Source: Hemileia vastatrix (lineage: Eukaryota > Basidiomycota > Pucciniomycetes > Pucciniales > Zaghouaniaceae). Taken from it: a stretch of DNA of 64,000 nucleotides. The position numbers were made by a program, and so were the translations under genes. How positions within the stretch are numbered: the stretch's first letter is position 1; each line of letters begins with the position of its first letter. Below the pieces are notes generated by a model. That model was not told the DNA's origin, did not search any database, and saw only the letters and a list, made by a program, of their open reading frames with translations. The stretch is from assembly GCA_030280995.1 (NCBI GenBank), contig JASXTE010000002.1:8821183-8885182 (forward strand). The letters are read 5' to 3'. Shown here piece by piece: positions 1 to 10,072 of the stretch.

Positions 1-1815
1 TTTAAATGCTCCAATGACTAGGTGGGTGGAATTTATTCAGCATATTTCTTTTGAACTGGTACACAAACCTGGAAAAACTTTTACAATGCCAGATGGATTA
101 TCAAGGAGACCACCCACAGATGAAGATTCAGACTCTGAAGAATTTGATGAAAATGTCTCAGTGGTTAGGGCCAGCACAAAGGGTGCTGGAGATTTTTCTC
201 ACCTCCCCCATGAGGCTAAACTGAAAGATTGTTCTCTCCTCCCCCAAGAGGTTAAACTGGCTGGTTCTGATCTTGATTCTGGTGATCAGGATGTTTTTTT
301 TGATGAAGATGGGGCTGTTGTTTGGGATGGCTAAAATTTAGAAAATGGTGTTTTTGTTAATGAACTAGATTCTCTTAAAATTCAGTGGAAGAAAAAGGAT
401 GTACCAAAGTTTAGGGATTGGTGTCCTGTCTGGGCTTTTCAAGCAGCTAATGTTCACACTGGTGATTTTGATGATAGGGTTGTACCCTTGGATGTTGTGT
501 TGTTGGATTTTAAAGATGAGACATGGGGTCAGACTGGGTTTTATTTTACTATGGTTGAATATCTGTTAATCTTGGAGAGGCCAGATATTTGTGATGATGA
601 TACTTAGGTGGCAATCAAGAAAAAAAGTTCTGGCTTGTATGTGTCAGGTAGGATGTTGATGAGGAGTAGACATCCAGATCCTGAAGTAGTGGTGACTCAG
701 AAGAAGTTTCAAGAGTAGGTGTTGAAGTCTTTGCATGAAGAACTTGGTCATAGAGGTTTTGGGGAGACTTATAGAAGAGTAGAAGATAGATTTTGGTGAC
801 CAGTTATGAAGTTGGCTGTTCAGGTTTGGGTTAAATCTTGTGAATAATGTCAAAGATAAAGTCACTTGAAACCTAAAGAGGTTGGCCGTGCTACTGGTGA
901 ATCAACTGTGTTTAGAAGAGTCAGTCTGGATGCTGTCCATATCAAGGAGGGCAGGTATAAATACTTGATTGTTTCCAGGGATGATTTGTCTGGTTGGGTT
1001 GAAGAAGTGCCTATGGTTAATTTGACAGCAAAAAATGTGGCAGAATTTTTATAGAAAGAATGGGTATTTATGTATGGGTTGATAAAGTTGGTGACTGTTG
1101 ATGGTGGGCCAGAGTTTGGAGCTGAATTTAAAGAAGCCGTGGCAAGTATTGGTTCTAACATCAGAGTGGCTACACCTTATTATCCTGAAGCTGAAGGCAT
1201 GATTTAAAGAGGCCATCAAGTTATCAAGAATTCTTTGGTAAAGATGTGTGGAGATAGTGCTGAAAAATGGAGTCATTATTTACCCTTGGTGTTATTTGCT
1301 GATAGGATCACTGTGAAGAGGACAACTGGCTATTCCCCTTATGTTTTAATGTTTGGCCAGAAAGCTGTTCTACCAGTGGATTTGGAAACCATCTCTTATC
1401 ATGGAATTGATTGGGATGATGTGTGCTCAACAGAAGATTTTTTCTGTGCCAGGATGCAACAGTTGGAATGTAGAGAGGAAGTTCAAAAGAATAAATACTC
1501 TAGAATTATGAAAATAAGAAATCAATCAGTCAGATACTGGGACAAGAAGTTGGCTCATAGACTCAGGAATCTTCTGAAAACTGGTTGTATGGTTTTGGTC
1601 TATAATAGAAGTTTGGAGAGTCAGTGTGGGAAAATGTTTTCTGACAGATGGAATGTACCTTACAGAGTCATATCTCAGGTGTCTGGATGTTCTTAGGTTT
1701 TGGAGGAGTTAGATGGTGCAGTCTTAAAGAAGAGAGTGGCTGCTGATCAGGTGAAGAGATTTTTCCCAAGAGGGACTAGAAGTGAAGAAGATTGACTCTG
1801 CAATGAGAATAAACT
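1..1815 (+). pseudogene. Gypsy Pol remnant: RNase H end, linker and integrase
   Basis: The first open stretch (14-334) encodes the end of RNase H, with the 'KPGKTFTMPDGLSRRPP' signature, then an acidic linker. Later pieces in the same register encode the integrase HHCC finger, the core ('VSLDAVHIKEGRYKYLIV' type) and the GPY/F-like C-terminus near 1640-1690. Compared with A2 and D, the frame is cut by many stops, for example a tryptophan codon turned into TAG near 606 and another into TGA near 798. The linker contains two H1 hairpin motifs (202-260). Function would have been DNA integration and minus-strand synthesis support; this copy cannot make it. Confidence 0.88.
202..260 (+). repeat. 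Two H1 hairpin-tail motifs inside pol
   Basis: Two copies of the H1 motif sit 13 bases apart: stem CCTC, 6-nt loop (CCCCAT, CCCCAA), stem GAGG, then a TAAACTG tail. They lie in the acidic linker of Pol and are read as LPHEAKL and LPQEVKL. D has the equivalent pair at 58731-58810, A2 one copy at 21089 and A3 one copy near 35110-35135. Confidence 0.8.
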
Positions 1816-1859
1816 ATGTACCATTCTCTAAATTTTGGATTTTAGTGATGCTGTGCATC

Positions 1860-2240
1860 TGTTTTTGTTGGAATCTTTTCTGTTAGAAGGTACCCATGGG
1901 TGGGGATTCTAGCTTTGATCTTGGCAAGTGTAGGGTTAACTGATGGGCTGGTTGCTCTGTAGAAAAGGTACCCAGATTTTCTGTTTCCAACCGCTTCTCT
2001 TAATTTGGGTGAAACTTAGTATTGGTTTTTCTTCACAGGCTTTAGTCCTCTATGACATTAAACTGGAAATTTTTTTGGTCTTCAAGTGCTGGACTCTTAA
2101 CGCTTATTGGTTTTGGTTTATTGTGTTGGATGTTGTGCTTTTGTTAGAAGGTACTCAGGGGGGCTTCTAGATTTTATTTTGGAAAGTGTGGGGGTAACTG
2201 ATGAGCTTGCTGCTCTGTATAACAGTTACCCCATAATGTC
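1860..2240 (+). repeat. H2 hairpin modules (two copies) with leading hairpin
   Basis: The second copy is well preserved. GGGGTAACTG (2191-2200) pairs perfectly with CAGTTACCCC (2223-2232), and an inner GAGC/GCTC-type stem sits in the loop. About 20 bases upstream is a smaller hairpin with AGAAG/CTTCT arms around GTACCC. The first copy (about 1885-1980) has the same order but a decayed stem. The same unit recurs in A2, A3 and D, which argues for a structured RNA segment and not chance. Confidence 0.7.
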
Positions 2241-2303
2241 TGTTTTAAGTATTTTGTTTGTCCTAGTTGAATCCTACCTCTGGTTTTTGTTATTCAGGTT
2301 TCA

Positions 2304-2428
2304 AGTCCACTATGACTTTAAACTGGCTTGGATCTGGCTTCTTTGTCTTTGGTCTATTTGGACTTGTAGTGGATCACTGGTGGTCTCCCATCATTTTTAC
2401 TTATTGGAGGGAGCCCTCCCAGTGATCA
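2304..2428 (+). repeat. H1 motif followed by H3 hairpin
   Basis: An H1 motif (AGTC-CACTAT-GACT plus TTAAACTGG) at 2304-2326 is followed by H3. H3 is GATCACTGG (2372-2380) paired with CCAGTGATC (2419-2427), with an inner CTCCC/GGGAG stem. The same succession is found in A2 (23154-23278), A3 and D (60985-61188). Confidence 0.7.
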
Positions 2429-2626
2429 TTTCCTTGGACTGGATCTCCTATGGAGCTGGACTTTTTCTCTTTCTTTCATTGATTTTGTGGCTATGGTTGT
2501 GTTAGATAGTAATTTTAAATCATTTTCTTTTTTCTCTTTCTTTCTGTTAATTTTTATGGGGGTTATTAGGGTTTAAAGAGGTGGAAAAATCATGAAAAAA
2601 ATCACAAATTATTTTAAATGGTGTCA

Positions 2627-2896
2627 CCACATCAGGGTCACCTGGATGTGGGAAAGCATTGGTGAGGAAAGACTCATCAGTTGGACAGGCAATGCTATTT
2701 TCTTTTTTATCTTTATTTCATTATTATTAATTACTTTAATTTCTATTCATTTCATTTTATCTTTATATTATTATTCTTAATTTATTTATATCTTAAATCA
2801 TTCAAAGATTTATCTAAAGGTGTATCCACATCAAGGTGCACTTGGATGTGGGTAAGGTATCAAGGGATCAGCTCATCAATTGGATGGGGGATTCAA
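2627..2896 (+). repeat. Two H4 modules (CCACATC hairpin plus GCTCATCA hairpin)
   Basis: Each module has CCACATC paired with GATGTGG (2627/2645 and 2826/2845). A second hairpin follows with a conserved interior close to GCTCATCAATTGG. The second hairpin of copy one is closed by AGCATT/AATGCT; in copy two the GGTATC arm remains but its partner has decayed. Intact pairs exist in A2. Confidence 0.7.
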
Positions 2897-3026
2897 TTTG
2901 TAATTATTATTAATTTCATCTTATTATTAATCATTTTATTTTATTCTCTCAGCTCTCATATTTTTTTGGGTTAGTTTTGTTTAATTCTTTTCAAGTAGTA
3001 GTTTAAAGTAGTAATCTGTGTAGAAA

Positions 3027-3225
3027 TAAAATATAAAATAAAATAAAATAAAATAAAATAAAATAAAATAAAATAAAATAAAATAAAATAAAATAAAATA
3101 AAATAAATATAAAATAAAATAAAATAAAATAAAATAAAATAAAATAAAATAAAATAAAATAAAATAAAATAAAATAAAATAAAATAAAATAAAATAAAAT
3201 AAAATATAATAAAAAAAATAAAAAA
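3027..3225. repeat. AAAAT pentanucleotide microsatellite
   Basis: Nearly 200 bases of tandem AAAAT with few interruptions. Apparent open frames across it (Phe/Tyr/Leu-rich on the - strand) are artefacts of the repeat. It lies between the second H4 module and antisense gene B of A1. Confidence 0.95.
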
Positions 3226-3455
3226 ATAAAATAAAAATAATAATAAAAATAAAACAAATTTCTTTATATATCTGCTAATTATTATTGTTTTCTCTATTTA
3301 GTGGTTTATTAATTTCATTTTTTTTCTAATTCATGTCTGGAAGAAGAGGCCTCTGACACTTGGTCTGGATTATGTTGGATTTTTTGTTACTTGTTAGGAT
3401 TGGAGGAAGAACTGTGTTCCTTGTGGTGTAGCTGGCTTGAGAGAGTGTAGGGATT

Positions 3456-4874
3456 TTAATTGTCAGGAATGGGATTTGAAGGTAATTTTTGGGTAGAAGT
3501 AGAAGAGGCTGGGATAAAGTGTTGGAGGGTGTGCTTAATTATCCTAGACATCTTCCAGTGGTCTTCAAGAAGGCTTTTACTCAGGTCCTTCTCAACGTCA
3601 TTAAATGGGCCTTGAGGAGCAAAGGCTTTAAGTATGTGTGAACACATCATGCTTAGGTGTACTTCATATTGGTGTAATTCAGTGTTAATGTGGTTTCCAG
3701 AGGTTGGACAATCCCAATAGTAGCTTCAGAAGGCGGGGTGCCAAATAAACAGAATAATTGGATCAGTAATTGTTTTCTGTTGAAAAAATTGGATTTATTA
3801 ATTTGGAACTTACAGATTGGAAGCTCATAAAATTTGTAAGCAGCCAGAATTTGGATTGTCAAAGGGTTTTGAATTGAGGTAGTAGGAGGATCAACCAGGT
3901 GGAGGTATGGATTTTCTTTGTCATCCTCTAAATGGTGTTGAGAGTATGAACTAGGATGCGGATTTTCATGTGGCCTAGCTAAAGCAGAAGTGCTGTTGTT
4001 GTTGTTTTTAATATTTTTTCTTGGTTCAGTTTATTGGGTACTTGTGGCGGAGTACCAGAGTTGTTGTAGGATGGAGAAAGAGAAGGAGACTTAGAAGCTG
4101 ATTGGGATCTTCTGGATGAAGTTCTGGAAGAAATTGAACTGTCTGATGAATAATTGGCTGGCAGAGGAGAGGTGTAGTTGCCTCTTATAGCTTGAGAGGG
4201 TGAATTTCGTCTAAGAGCAGTGTTTGGTGCTCTAGTGTCCTATTGGGGTCCTCTGGAAGGCCTTCGAGAAGTTTTAGAATTTTTGGCATTTTTTGACACA
4301 GGGAATTTTGAGCGCATTTTTCTGGGAGCACTAGGAGGTTTTTGTGTGGTGTTATTGGTGTTTTCTGGCTGAATTTGGCTGTTTTCTGGCTGTTTTTGAA
4401 GGTTTTGAGCCTGATTTTTGCTTCCTAGCGAGGCATGTGGGTTGCCTGGATGGGGTCTAGAAGCCTGGGAGCTGATTTTGAAGCTGTTTGAGCAGAATTT
4501 GCAGAGATAAAGTCTGTTTCTTGAGAGGATAAAGCAGTTTTTTTGGGGAGTGTTCTGGGGGCTGGTTGGCGGGATCTTCTGGATGGAGCTGAAGACATAG
4601 AAGAAGAATCAGGACCAAGATCTAGGGATCTAGTAGGGGATCTAGAGATGTATTTATGTGAAGGTGAAGGTGGTGGTATAGGATAATTTAGGTCTCTGTC
4701 ACATTTTTTCTTTTTGGAGTTGCAAGAATCACAGGCCCTGTTTTAGAGTTTGGCCTCAAAATTTGGAAGAGGGAAAGTGCAAGGTCTGCACATGTGGATA
4801 CACTATTTGCAAGGATAGTCCTTTGAAGCAGTGAAGCAAGGAAGATCTGGGCCAAAAGTGGGAGATCCAGTCAT
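3456..4874 (-). pseudogene. Antisense accessory gene B of A1 (zinc-cluster protein), decayed
   Basis: On the strand opposite to gag-pol, a start at 4874 opens a protein beginning MTGSP with a cysteine cluster (C-x2-C-x6-C, then C-x2-C-x6-C with a basic SKKKKCDRD end). Two in-frame stops interrupt the cluster. A Ser/Pro-rich middle follows, and a conserved C-terminal block (DHWKMSRIIKHTLQ) lies near 3540-3575. The better copy in A3 (30827-32324) shows the same layout with an intron. The function is unknown; DNA or RNA binding is an inference from the cluster. Confidence 0.7.
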
Positions 4875-5028
4875 GATCTGTGATGAGACAAAAATGAAGA
4901 GAAAAGAGATAAGAAGAAAATTTTTTATCAGTGATGGGTAGATAGTGAAGAGAAAGTGGAAGTTCAGTAGGTTAGTTGCGGAGTATTGTGCATGGAATTG
5001 GCTCTGTCTTTTTATGCAAAGTGAGGAA

Positions 5029-5470
5029 AGTCTGTCAAGACTTTAAACTGAACACTGTGTCAGTCCATCAAGACTTTGAACTGAAAAATGATATAGTCCC
5101 CCAATACTATAAACTGAGGATGGTTTGATGGTTGAGTCCTTCAGGAATATTAACTGATAATGTGGTGTTGGTGTGATTCTAGAAGAGGGCATCCAAAGGG
5201 GGAGCCTCTGAATTTAGTTAAGGCAAGTGTGGGGGTAGCAGATTAGCTGGCTGCTCTGTAGAATTGTTACCCCAGAATGTTAGTTTATTTCCTTGATCTT
5301 TAATGGTTTGATCTCTGGTTCTGTCTTTATGATTTAGTTTTTAATCCCCCAAGACTATAAACTGAGGGTTTTGAGTCCCCCAAGACTACAAAATGAGGGC
5401 TGTTTGTCCCCCAAGACTTAAAACTGAGAATAAGTCCACCAATACTGGAAACTGAGGAATTTCTTATGAT
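5029..5470 (+). repeat. H1 motif cluster (about seven copies) with one H2
   Basis: Successive H1 units begin near 5029, 5062, 5095, 5338, 5370, 5402 and 5434. Most have AGTC or GTC, a CCCCAA-like loop, GACT and a WTAAACTGA tail. A decayed H2 hairpin sits at 5232-5275. The cluster separates antisense genes A and B, as in A2 and A3. Confidence 0.75.
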
Positions 5471-5544
5471 TGGCTACATTCAGGAAGTCTGGAGAGTGGG
5501 CAAGAATTTTCCATATCTAAGTCAAAAAGTTCAATGAAGAGTCA

Positions 5545-6176
5545 AGTGGCAGAAGAGATTCAAGAGATGAAACAAAGTGTTCAGCATTAGCTTTGAATTG
5601 GAGGATGAGGTCTTTCATTTTCTCAAGTTCCTGTAGGTTTCCAGCTGGGGTGGATTGGATTTATCTTAGTAGAAGGTGTTTTTTTCAGAGGAGTGTTGTT
5701 GGAACTTGGCCTTAATGGTGGGAAAGTGGTTAGGTGTTGGTGGTTCAATGGATCCTATATTTTTATCATCACTTCCAGAAGATGGAGGAACAGAGAAGCC
5801 ATCAGTTTTAAAAGTAGAAGGAAGGAATAATAGTCTTTTTACCATCAGATGGACAAAGAATAGTGGAAATAGTTGCTGTAGTGGTTTTGGACCTCTTTCT
5901 TGAAGGGTGTAGTTTGTTGACTAATCTGGGTATCAGGATAGATACTATGAATCTTTTGGTTCTGGTAGAAGATGGACCAGGTTGAGGTGGAGATGAAGAT
6001 TTTGCAGATGATAATGGACCAGGTCTGTAGAAAGTCTTCTTTCTGGATTGGCAGACTCAGGATGTTCTGTATAGATGAGCTAATGGTGCAATGGCGCAGA
6101 TCATATTGTTGTCAATGCAGTATTGGAAAGGGCCCATGTCAGAGGCAGATTTTGAAAGAAAGCTGAACATAGTGGA
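5545..6176 (-). pseudogene. Antisense accessory gene A of A1, decayed
   Basis: Starting near 6176 on the - strand, the translation follows the gene A protein of A2 and A3 (SASxMGPxQYCIDNN). Several cluster cysteines are lost: the first has become Phe, one is followed by a stop, and another is Phe. The exon 2 homologue runs to about 5545. The gene lies directly next to the LTR, so its transcript would have to start in or near the 3' LTR and run against gag-pol. Confidence 0.65.
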
Positions 6177-6218
6177 TCTGATGAAGGAGAATGTGTGAAT
6201 TCTCAATTGGAGGAAGGA

Positions 6219-8344
6219 TGTGATCTTCCGAAATTGGCAGAGGCCTTTGTTGGTCTATTTGGTGTGGTTTGTGTATGTCTTAATTGACATTGGTGGAATA
6301 ATTATGTGTTATTTTGGTTTTATTCAGTGAGTTTATGGATTATGTGTATTTGGGAACAACTATTTTGTAGCCCCGGTTTTTCTCTACATTTTATGTCCCG
6401 TTGATATTTTTAACATTCCAAGCTTTAAGGGGTCATTTCCTCATTTTTCATTTTTGAAAGATAACTTTAATTTTGTTTTTCGTTCTCTATGGGCTAAGTG
6501 CTTAGTACCATTAAGTAGAGCTAATTTGGCTCTACCTTTAATTTAACAATGTTTTCATAGCTTAATTTTGTGTTTTAAGGGTTTTAGTAGTCATGGTGGA
6601 TTTTTCTAAGTATTTTGGGCTTTATTAGATTTTTTTTGGTGGTTTTCTGGCTTCAGGGAGGTCCGCCCACCTTGGTTATAGAAGGATGGGTAGAGTTGAA
6701 GACAATACTATAGTACTAGCTATAGGCCTTGACCAAGGGAGTTGGAGAAAACCCAGAGAGAAAATCACCTGTCCCTTTAAAAAAATAAAGTGAAATTTAC
6801 CTGTTACATTAAATTGGTTCCTGTTTCTAAAGCCCCTTTTCCAACACACTTGACTTCCTGATCAGCCAAGAAAGTAGTCTCCAGACAGACTACCAAACCA
6901 AAGAACAGAAATGTAGAACAAAGTCCACACCAGAGAAAGCAATGATACTTGATGCAGGTTGAAAATCCACACCAGAGACAGCAATAATACTTGATATAGC
7001 TTGTAAAACTATACCAGAGAAGCCAGTTGCCAAGTTAAGTTAAATGAAGAACTCACCTTGCAGAAAACACAGCCATTTGTGGCCAAAAAACAGTGAAAAC
7101 TGAGTGAGGAACAAGGATATCACCTCCGGATGGTTGTATGATATTTAAAGTTGCCCCAAACTGTCTTATTCACTATGTACGCATAGACCACTATCTAAGA
7201 GCCCCTGCACAATAAAAAATTTGGTGTTTTTGAGCACAAAATTGCATAAAACCCCTTTAGAAACGCTTCCCAGCCTCCTAGCACCAAGGCAGGCAGTCCA
7301 CCCGACTTTGGGAGGCCCACCTGAGGCGGCCAGACCACCTTGAAGCCAGAAAACCACCAAAAACCACCAAAAATACCCAAAATACTTAGAAAAATCTACT
7401 ACAACTACTAAAACCTTTAAAACAAATAATTAGGCTATAAAAACATTATGACATAAAATGTAGAGAAAAATTAGCCCATTCTAACAGTACTAAGTGCTTA
7501 ACCCTAAGACTCAAGGTTAGCCTGTAAAACACAAAAACAAAATTAAACAGCTATCTTTTTAAATAAAAATGAGAAATTATCCCCTAAATACTTAAAATCT
7601 GAAAAATGTCAAAAAGACATAAAATATAGAGAAAACCTGAGGCTATCCAATGGTAGTAACCACATCCTTTCAGTCCCAATATTAACTGAATAATTCCAGA
7701 AAAACACCCAATTATTAAATAATTCCATTTAAGACATATCAAAACAACGCCAAATAGACCAACAAAGGGCTCCGCTAATGTTGGAAGACCACAGAATTTA
7801 TAGAGGGTTTTTATTCAATTTGGCTGTCTACAGCATCAAAATCAGTTGCTTTGCATAGATTTTTAGATGGGTGGTCTGTGCATATATACAGTTTAAGGGA
7901 ACCTTAGATATCATACAACCATCAGGTAATTATATCACTGTTTTCTAACTCAGTTTTCACTGTTTTTTGGCCACAATTGGCTGTCTTTGTTGCAAGGTTA
8001 GTTCTTCATTTAAATCAACTTGGAAACTGGTTTCTCTGGTGTAGCTTTGCAACCTGCATCAAGTATTATTGCTGTTTTCTGTGCAACAAGTGCATACTGT
8101 TTTGGTTTTCTGGTGTGCATCTTTCTGCATTTTAGGTTCTCCTTGGTCTGTGGTCTATTTAGGCTAATTTCTTTACTTTTAAGCAGTCAAGAAGTGTGTT
8201 GGAAGGGTTATAGTAACAGTCTCTAATTTTCTGTAGCAAAAAAAACTCACCTGATATATCTCAAAGGGACAGGGGTTTTTCTCTCCAGTTTTACTCCAAC
8301 TCCCTTGGTCAAGGCCTTTAGCTAGTACTATGGGATTTTCTACA
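6219..8344 (+). repeat. 3' LTR of A1, split by a reversed solo LTR
   Basis: The LTR starts TGTGATCTTCC after a purine tract (GGAGGAAGGA) and ends TTCTACA at 8344. Both ends match the LTRs of A2 and A3. Its middle is interrupted by an opposite-facing LTR of the same family at 6697-7793. Without the insertion it would be about 1.03 kb. Confidence 0.88.
6697..7793 (-). mobile_element. Solo LTR of family A nested in the A1 LTR
   Basis: This 1097-bp block is the reverse complement of a full family A LTR. It begins TGAAGACAAT (usually TGTAGACAAT) and ends GACCACA. Flanks are GAGT (6693-6696) and GAAT (7794-7797), a 4-bp target duplication with one mismatch. No internal sequence remains, so it is probably the product of recombination between two LTRs. 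Confidence 0.82.
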
Positions 8345-9460
8345 ACATTGAGGTAGTGATGAGACAATAAGGAATAAAGTGTGACAATACATTGAACCTC
8401 TAATAAAGCTAGCTTGATTATTTATTGAAGTACATGTGAACATTTTTTCAAGAAATGTTGAAGCATTAAAAACACAATTTTGTAATGATATGTTGAAATC
8501 AGCCCTCCTCAAAGCTAAGCTAGTCTGAAAAGCTTTAAAATTTTTAAAATAATTTTATACTTTGTTGCATGTGACTAGACTTACCCCAATTTATATTGAA
8601 ATAAAAGTGTTCTTAAATGTTTAAACAATTTTACTTCATTGTTAATATATGGTGAAATTATAAGGCACTATAGTAAATCATTCAAGAAAAATATTTTGGG
8701 AATTAATATCTTCCATTAAATTTCCCCAGTAAGAATTTGCAACAAAAATTTAATTCTAATTATTCAAAAATATTTTAATAACAATGATTAATATTTAAAA
8801 TATCTGAAAAATGTAAAACACTTTTAAAAATGAAGGGAATAATACTTTGGTAATAAAATTAAGCCCTAATATATATATTGATTCTGTTTTCAATTCAATA
8901 AATAAAAAAGATATGCATGTAAAAGTATTTTTTACAATATATCAACCCTATATCTTCAAAATATGAAAAAAAAGATATAAAATGAAATTACATTAGAATG
9001 AATAGTATAAAAATGGTGTGTTTTATTTTGATTTGTTTTTTTGAGTTGATTCCATATTTTCTTCCATGCTATATAACATATTTTTCAAGTTTTATTATTA
9101 TTTTATCTTGAAGAACACTATTACTTACCTCTTCATTCCTACCTTCTGTCTTACATAAAAAAATTTCTTCAATATTAATTCCATGATAATTTTTTTTTAC
9201 TTTTCTCTCAAAACAATTATTTCAATGATTTTAAACCCTTTCTTCAGCTATCTAATTCTCTCTGACCCTTTGAAAGCATCCCTAACCCTTTCCAATTCTT
9301 CTGATCCCTATTTATCACTTCCCCAGACCCTTATACCTGTTATAGCTCATAGAAACCAACAGCAATTTTTTTGAGTAGGAAACAAAAGGGGATTAAAAAG
9401 AGGGTAAGTGTAGCAAAAGGAAAAGGGTGATGATTAAAATTGGAGATATGGGCTGAAAAA
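8345..9460. other. AT-rich spacer, no gene seen
   Basis: Between A1 and the copia LTR lies about 1.1 kb of AT-rich DNA with long A and T runs. I see no supported coding region or known element; the small open frames look random. It presumably belongs to the locus present before the copia insertion. Confidence 0.6.
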
Positions 9461-10061
9461 TGTTAAGCAGAGGCGACAGGTAAATTTAGGACTCAAGGGA
9501 GAATAAAGATAATGGACAGAAATGGACAGTGGGACAAATATGATTACCTGTTAAGCAGAGGCGACAGGTAAATTTAGGACTCAAGGGAGAATAAAGATAA
9601 TGGACAGAAATTAACAGTGGGACAAATCTTTAAGTAATAGAATAAATGTGAGTTAGTATTTTAACTACAAGATAAAATAAATTAATATATAGAAGATAAT
9701 GATGGATACCAAGCTGCTGCAGAGCATATGTACATGATTACCTGTTAAGCAGAGGGCAGGTAAATTTAGGACTCAAGGGAGAATAAAGATAATGGAAAGA
9801 AATGGACAGTGGGACAAATCTTTAAGTAATAGGATAAATGTGAGTTAGTATTATAACTACAAGATGAAATAAATTAAGATATAGAAGAGAAAGATGGATG
9901 CCAGTATGAGAAGATACCATCAGCCATATAGAATGCTAATCTATCATTATGTTAGGTTAAATATTAAGTAATTTGAATTTATAGAATCTAATGATAAGAA
10001 CTATGTAGGTTTGATATGTATATATATATATATTTATGCTATAAAGTAACTAACATTGACA
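9461..10061 (-). repeat. Copia 3' LTR with an extra 89-bp internal repeat
   Basis: This LTR is 601 bp against 512 bp for the 5' partner. A unit starting TGTTAAGCAGAGG occurs three times here (9461, 9550, 9742) but twice in the 5' LTR. The additional partial copy at 9461-9549 explains the difference. The unit also forms the LTR terminus, so the LTR has internal repeats of its own end. Confidence 0.9.
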
Positions 10062-10071
10062 CCCTCCCGTG
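10062..10071 (-). promoter_or_regulatory. Copia polypurine tract
   Basis: On the - strand, GGGAGGGT directly precedes the LTR end TGTCAATG. Its position and purine content fit the plus-strand primer of an LTR retrotransposon. Confidence 0.65.
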
Positions 10072-10072
10072 C

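Larger units (their letters stand above)
1..8344 (+). mobile_element. Ty3/gypsy family A, copy A1 (3' half, decayed)
   Basis: The window opens inside pol of an LTR retrotransposon and follows it to the end of its 3' LTR at 8344. Gene order matches the fuller copies A2 and A3 further right: end of RNase H, integrase, a long 3' region with hairpin modules, two antisense accessory genes, a purine tract and the LTR. All reading frames carry stops, so the copy is dead. The base after the LTR begins ACAT, which fits the ACGT target seen at other copies after one C-to-T type change. The 5' half lies outside the window. Confidence 0.9.

Noticed and set aside
1..1815. Repeat-induced point mutation as sole cause of decay
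   Set aside because: Some stops are TGG to TAG or TGA, but others come from G-to-T or other changes (for example GAA to TAA near 1205), so I cannot claim a specific C-to-T process by eye.
2191..2232. H2 contains CTGATGAG, like the core of a hammerhead ribozyme
   Set aside because: A hammerhead also needs GAAA after stem II and a cleavage triplet before stem I; these are absent. Several copies read CTGATGGG, so the core is not conserved.
2107..2974. Several hydrophobic open frames that look like small membrane proteins
   Set aside because: They run over the H1-H4 hairpin modules in T-rich DNA, are not conserved as proteins between copies, and their frames differ from copy to copy.
3003..3257. 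Open frame of Phe/Tyr/Leu-rich protein on the - strand, like membrane segments
   Set aside because: It is the translation of the AAAAT microsatellite.
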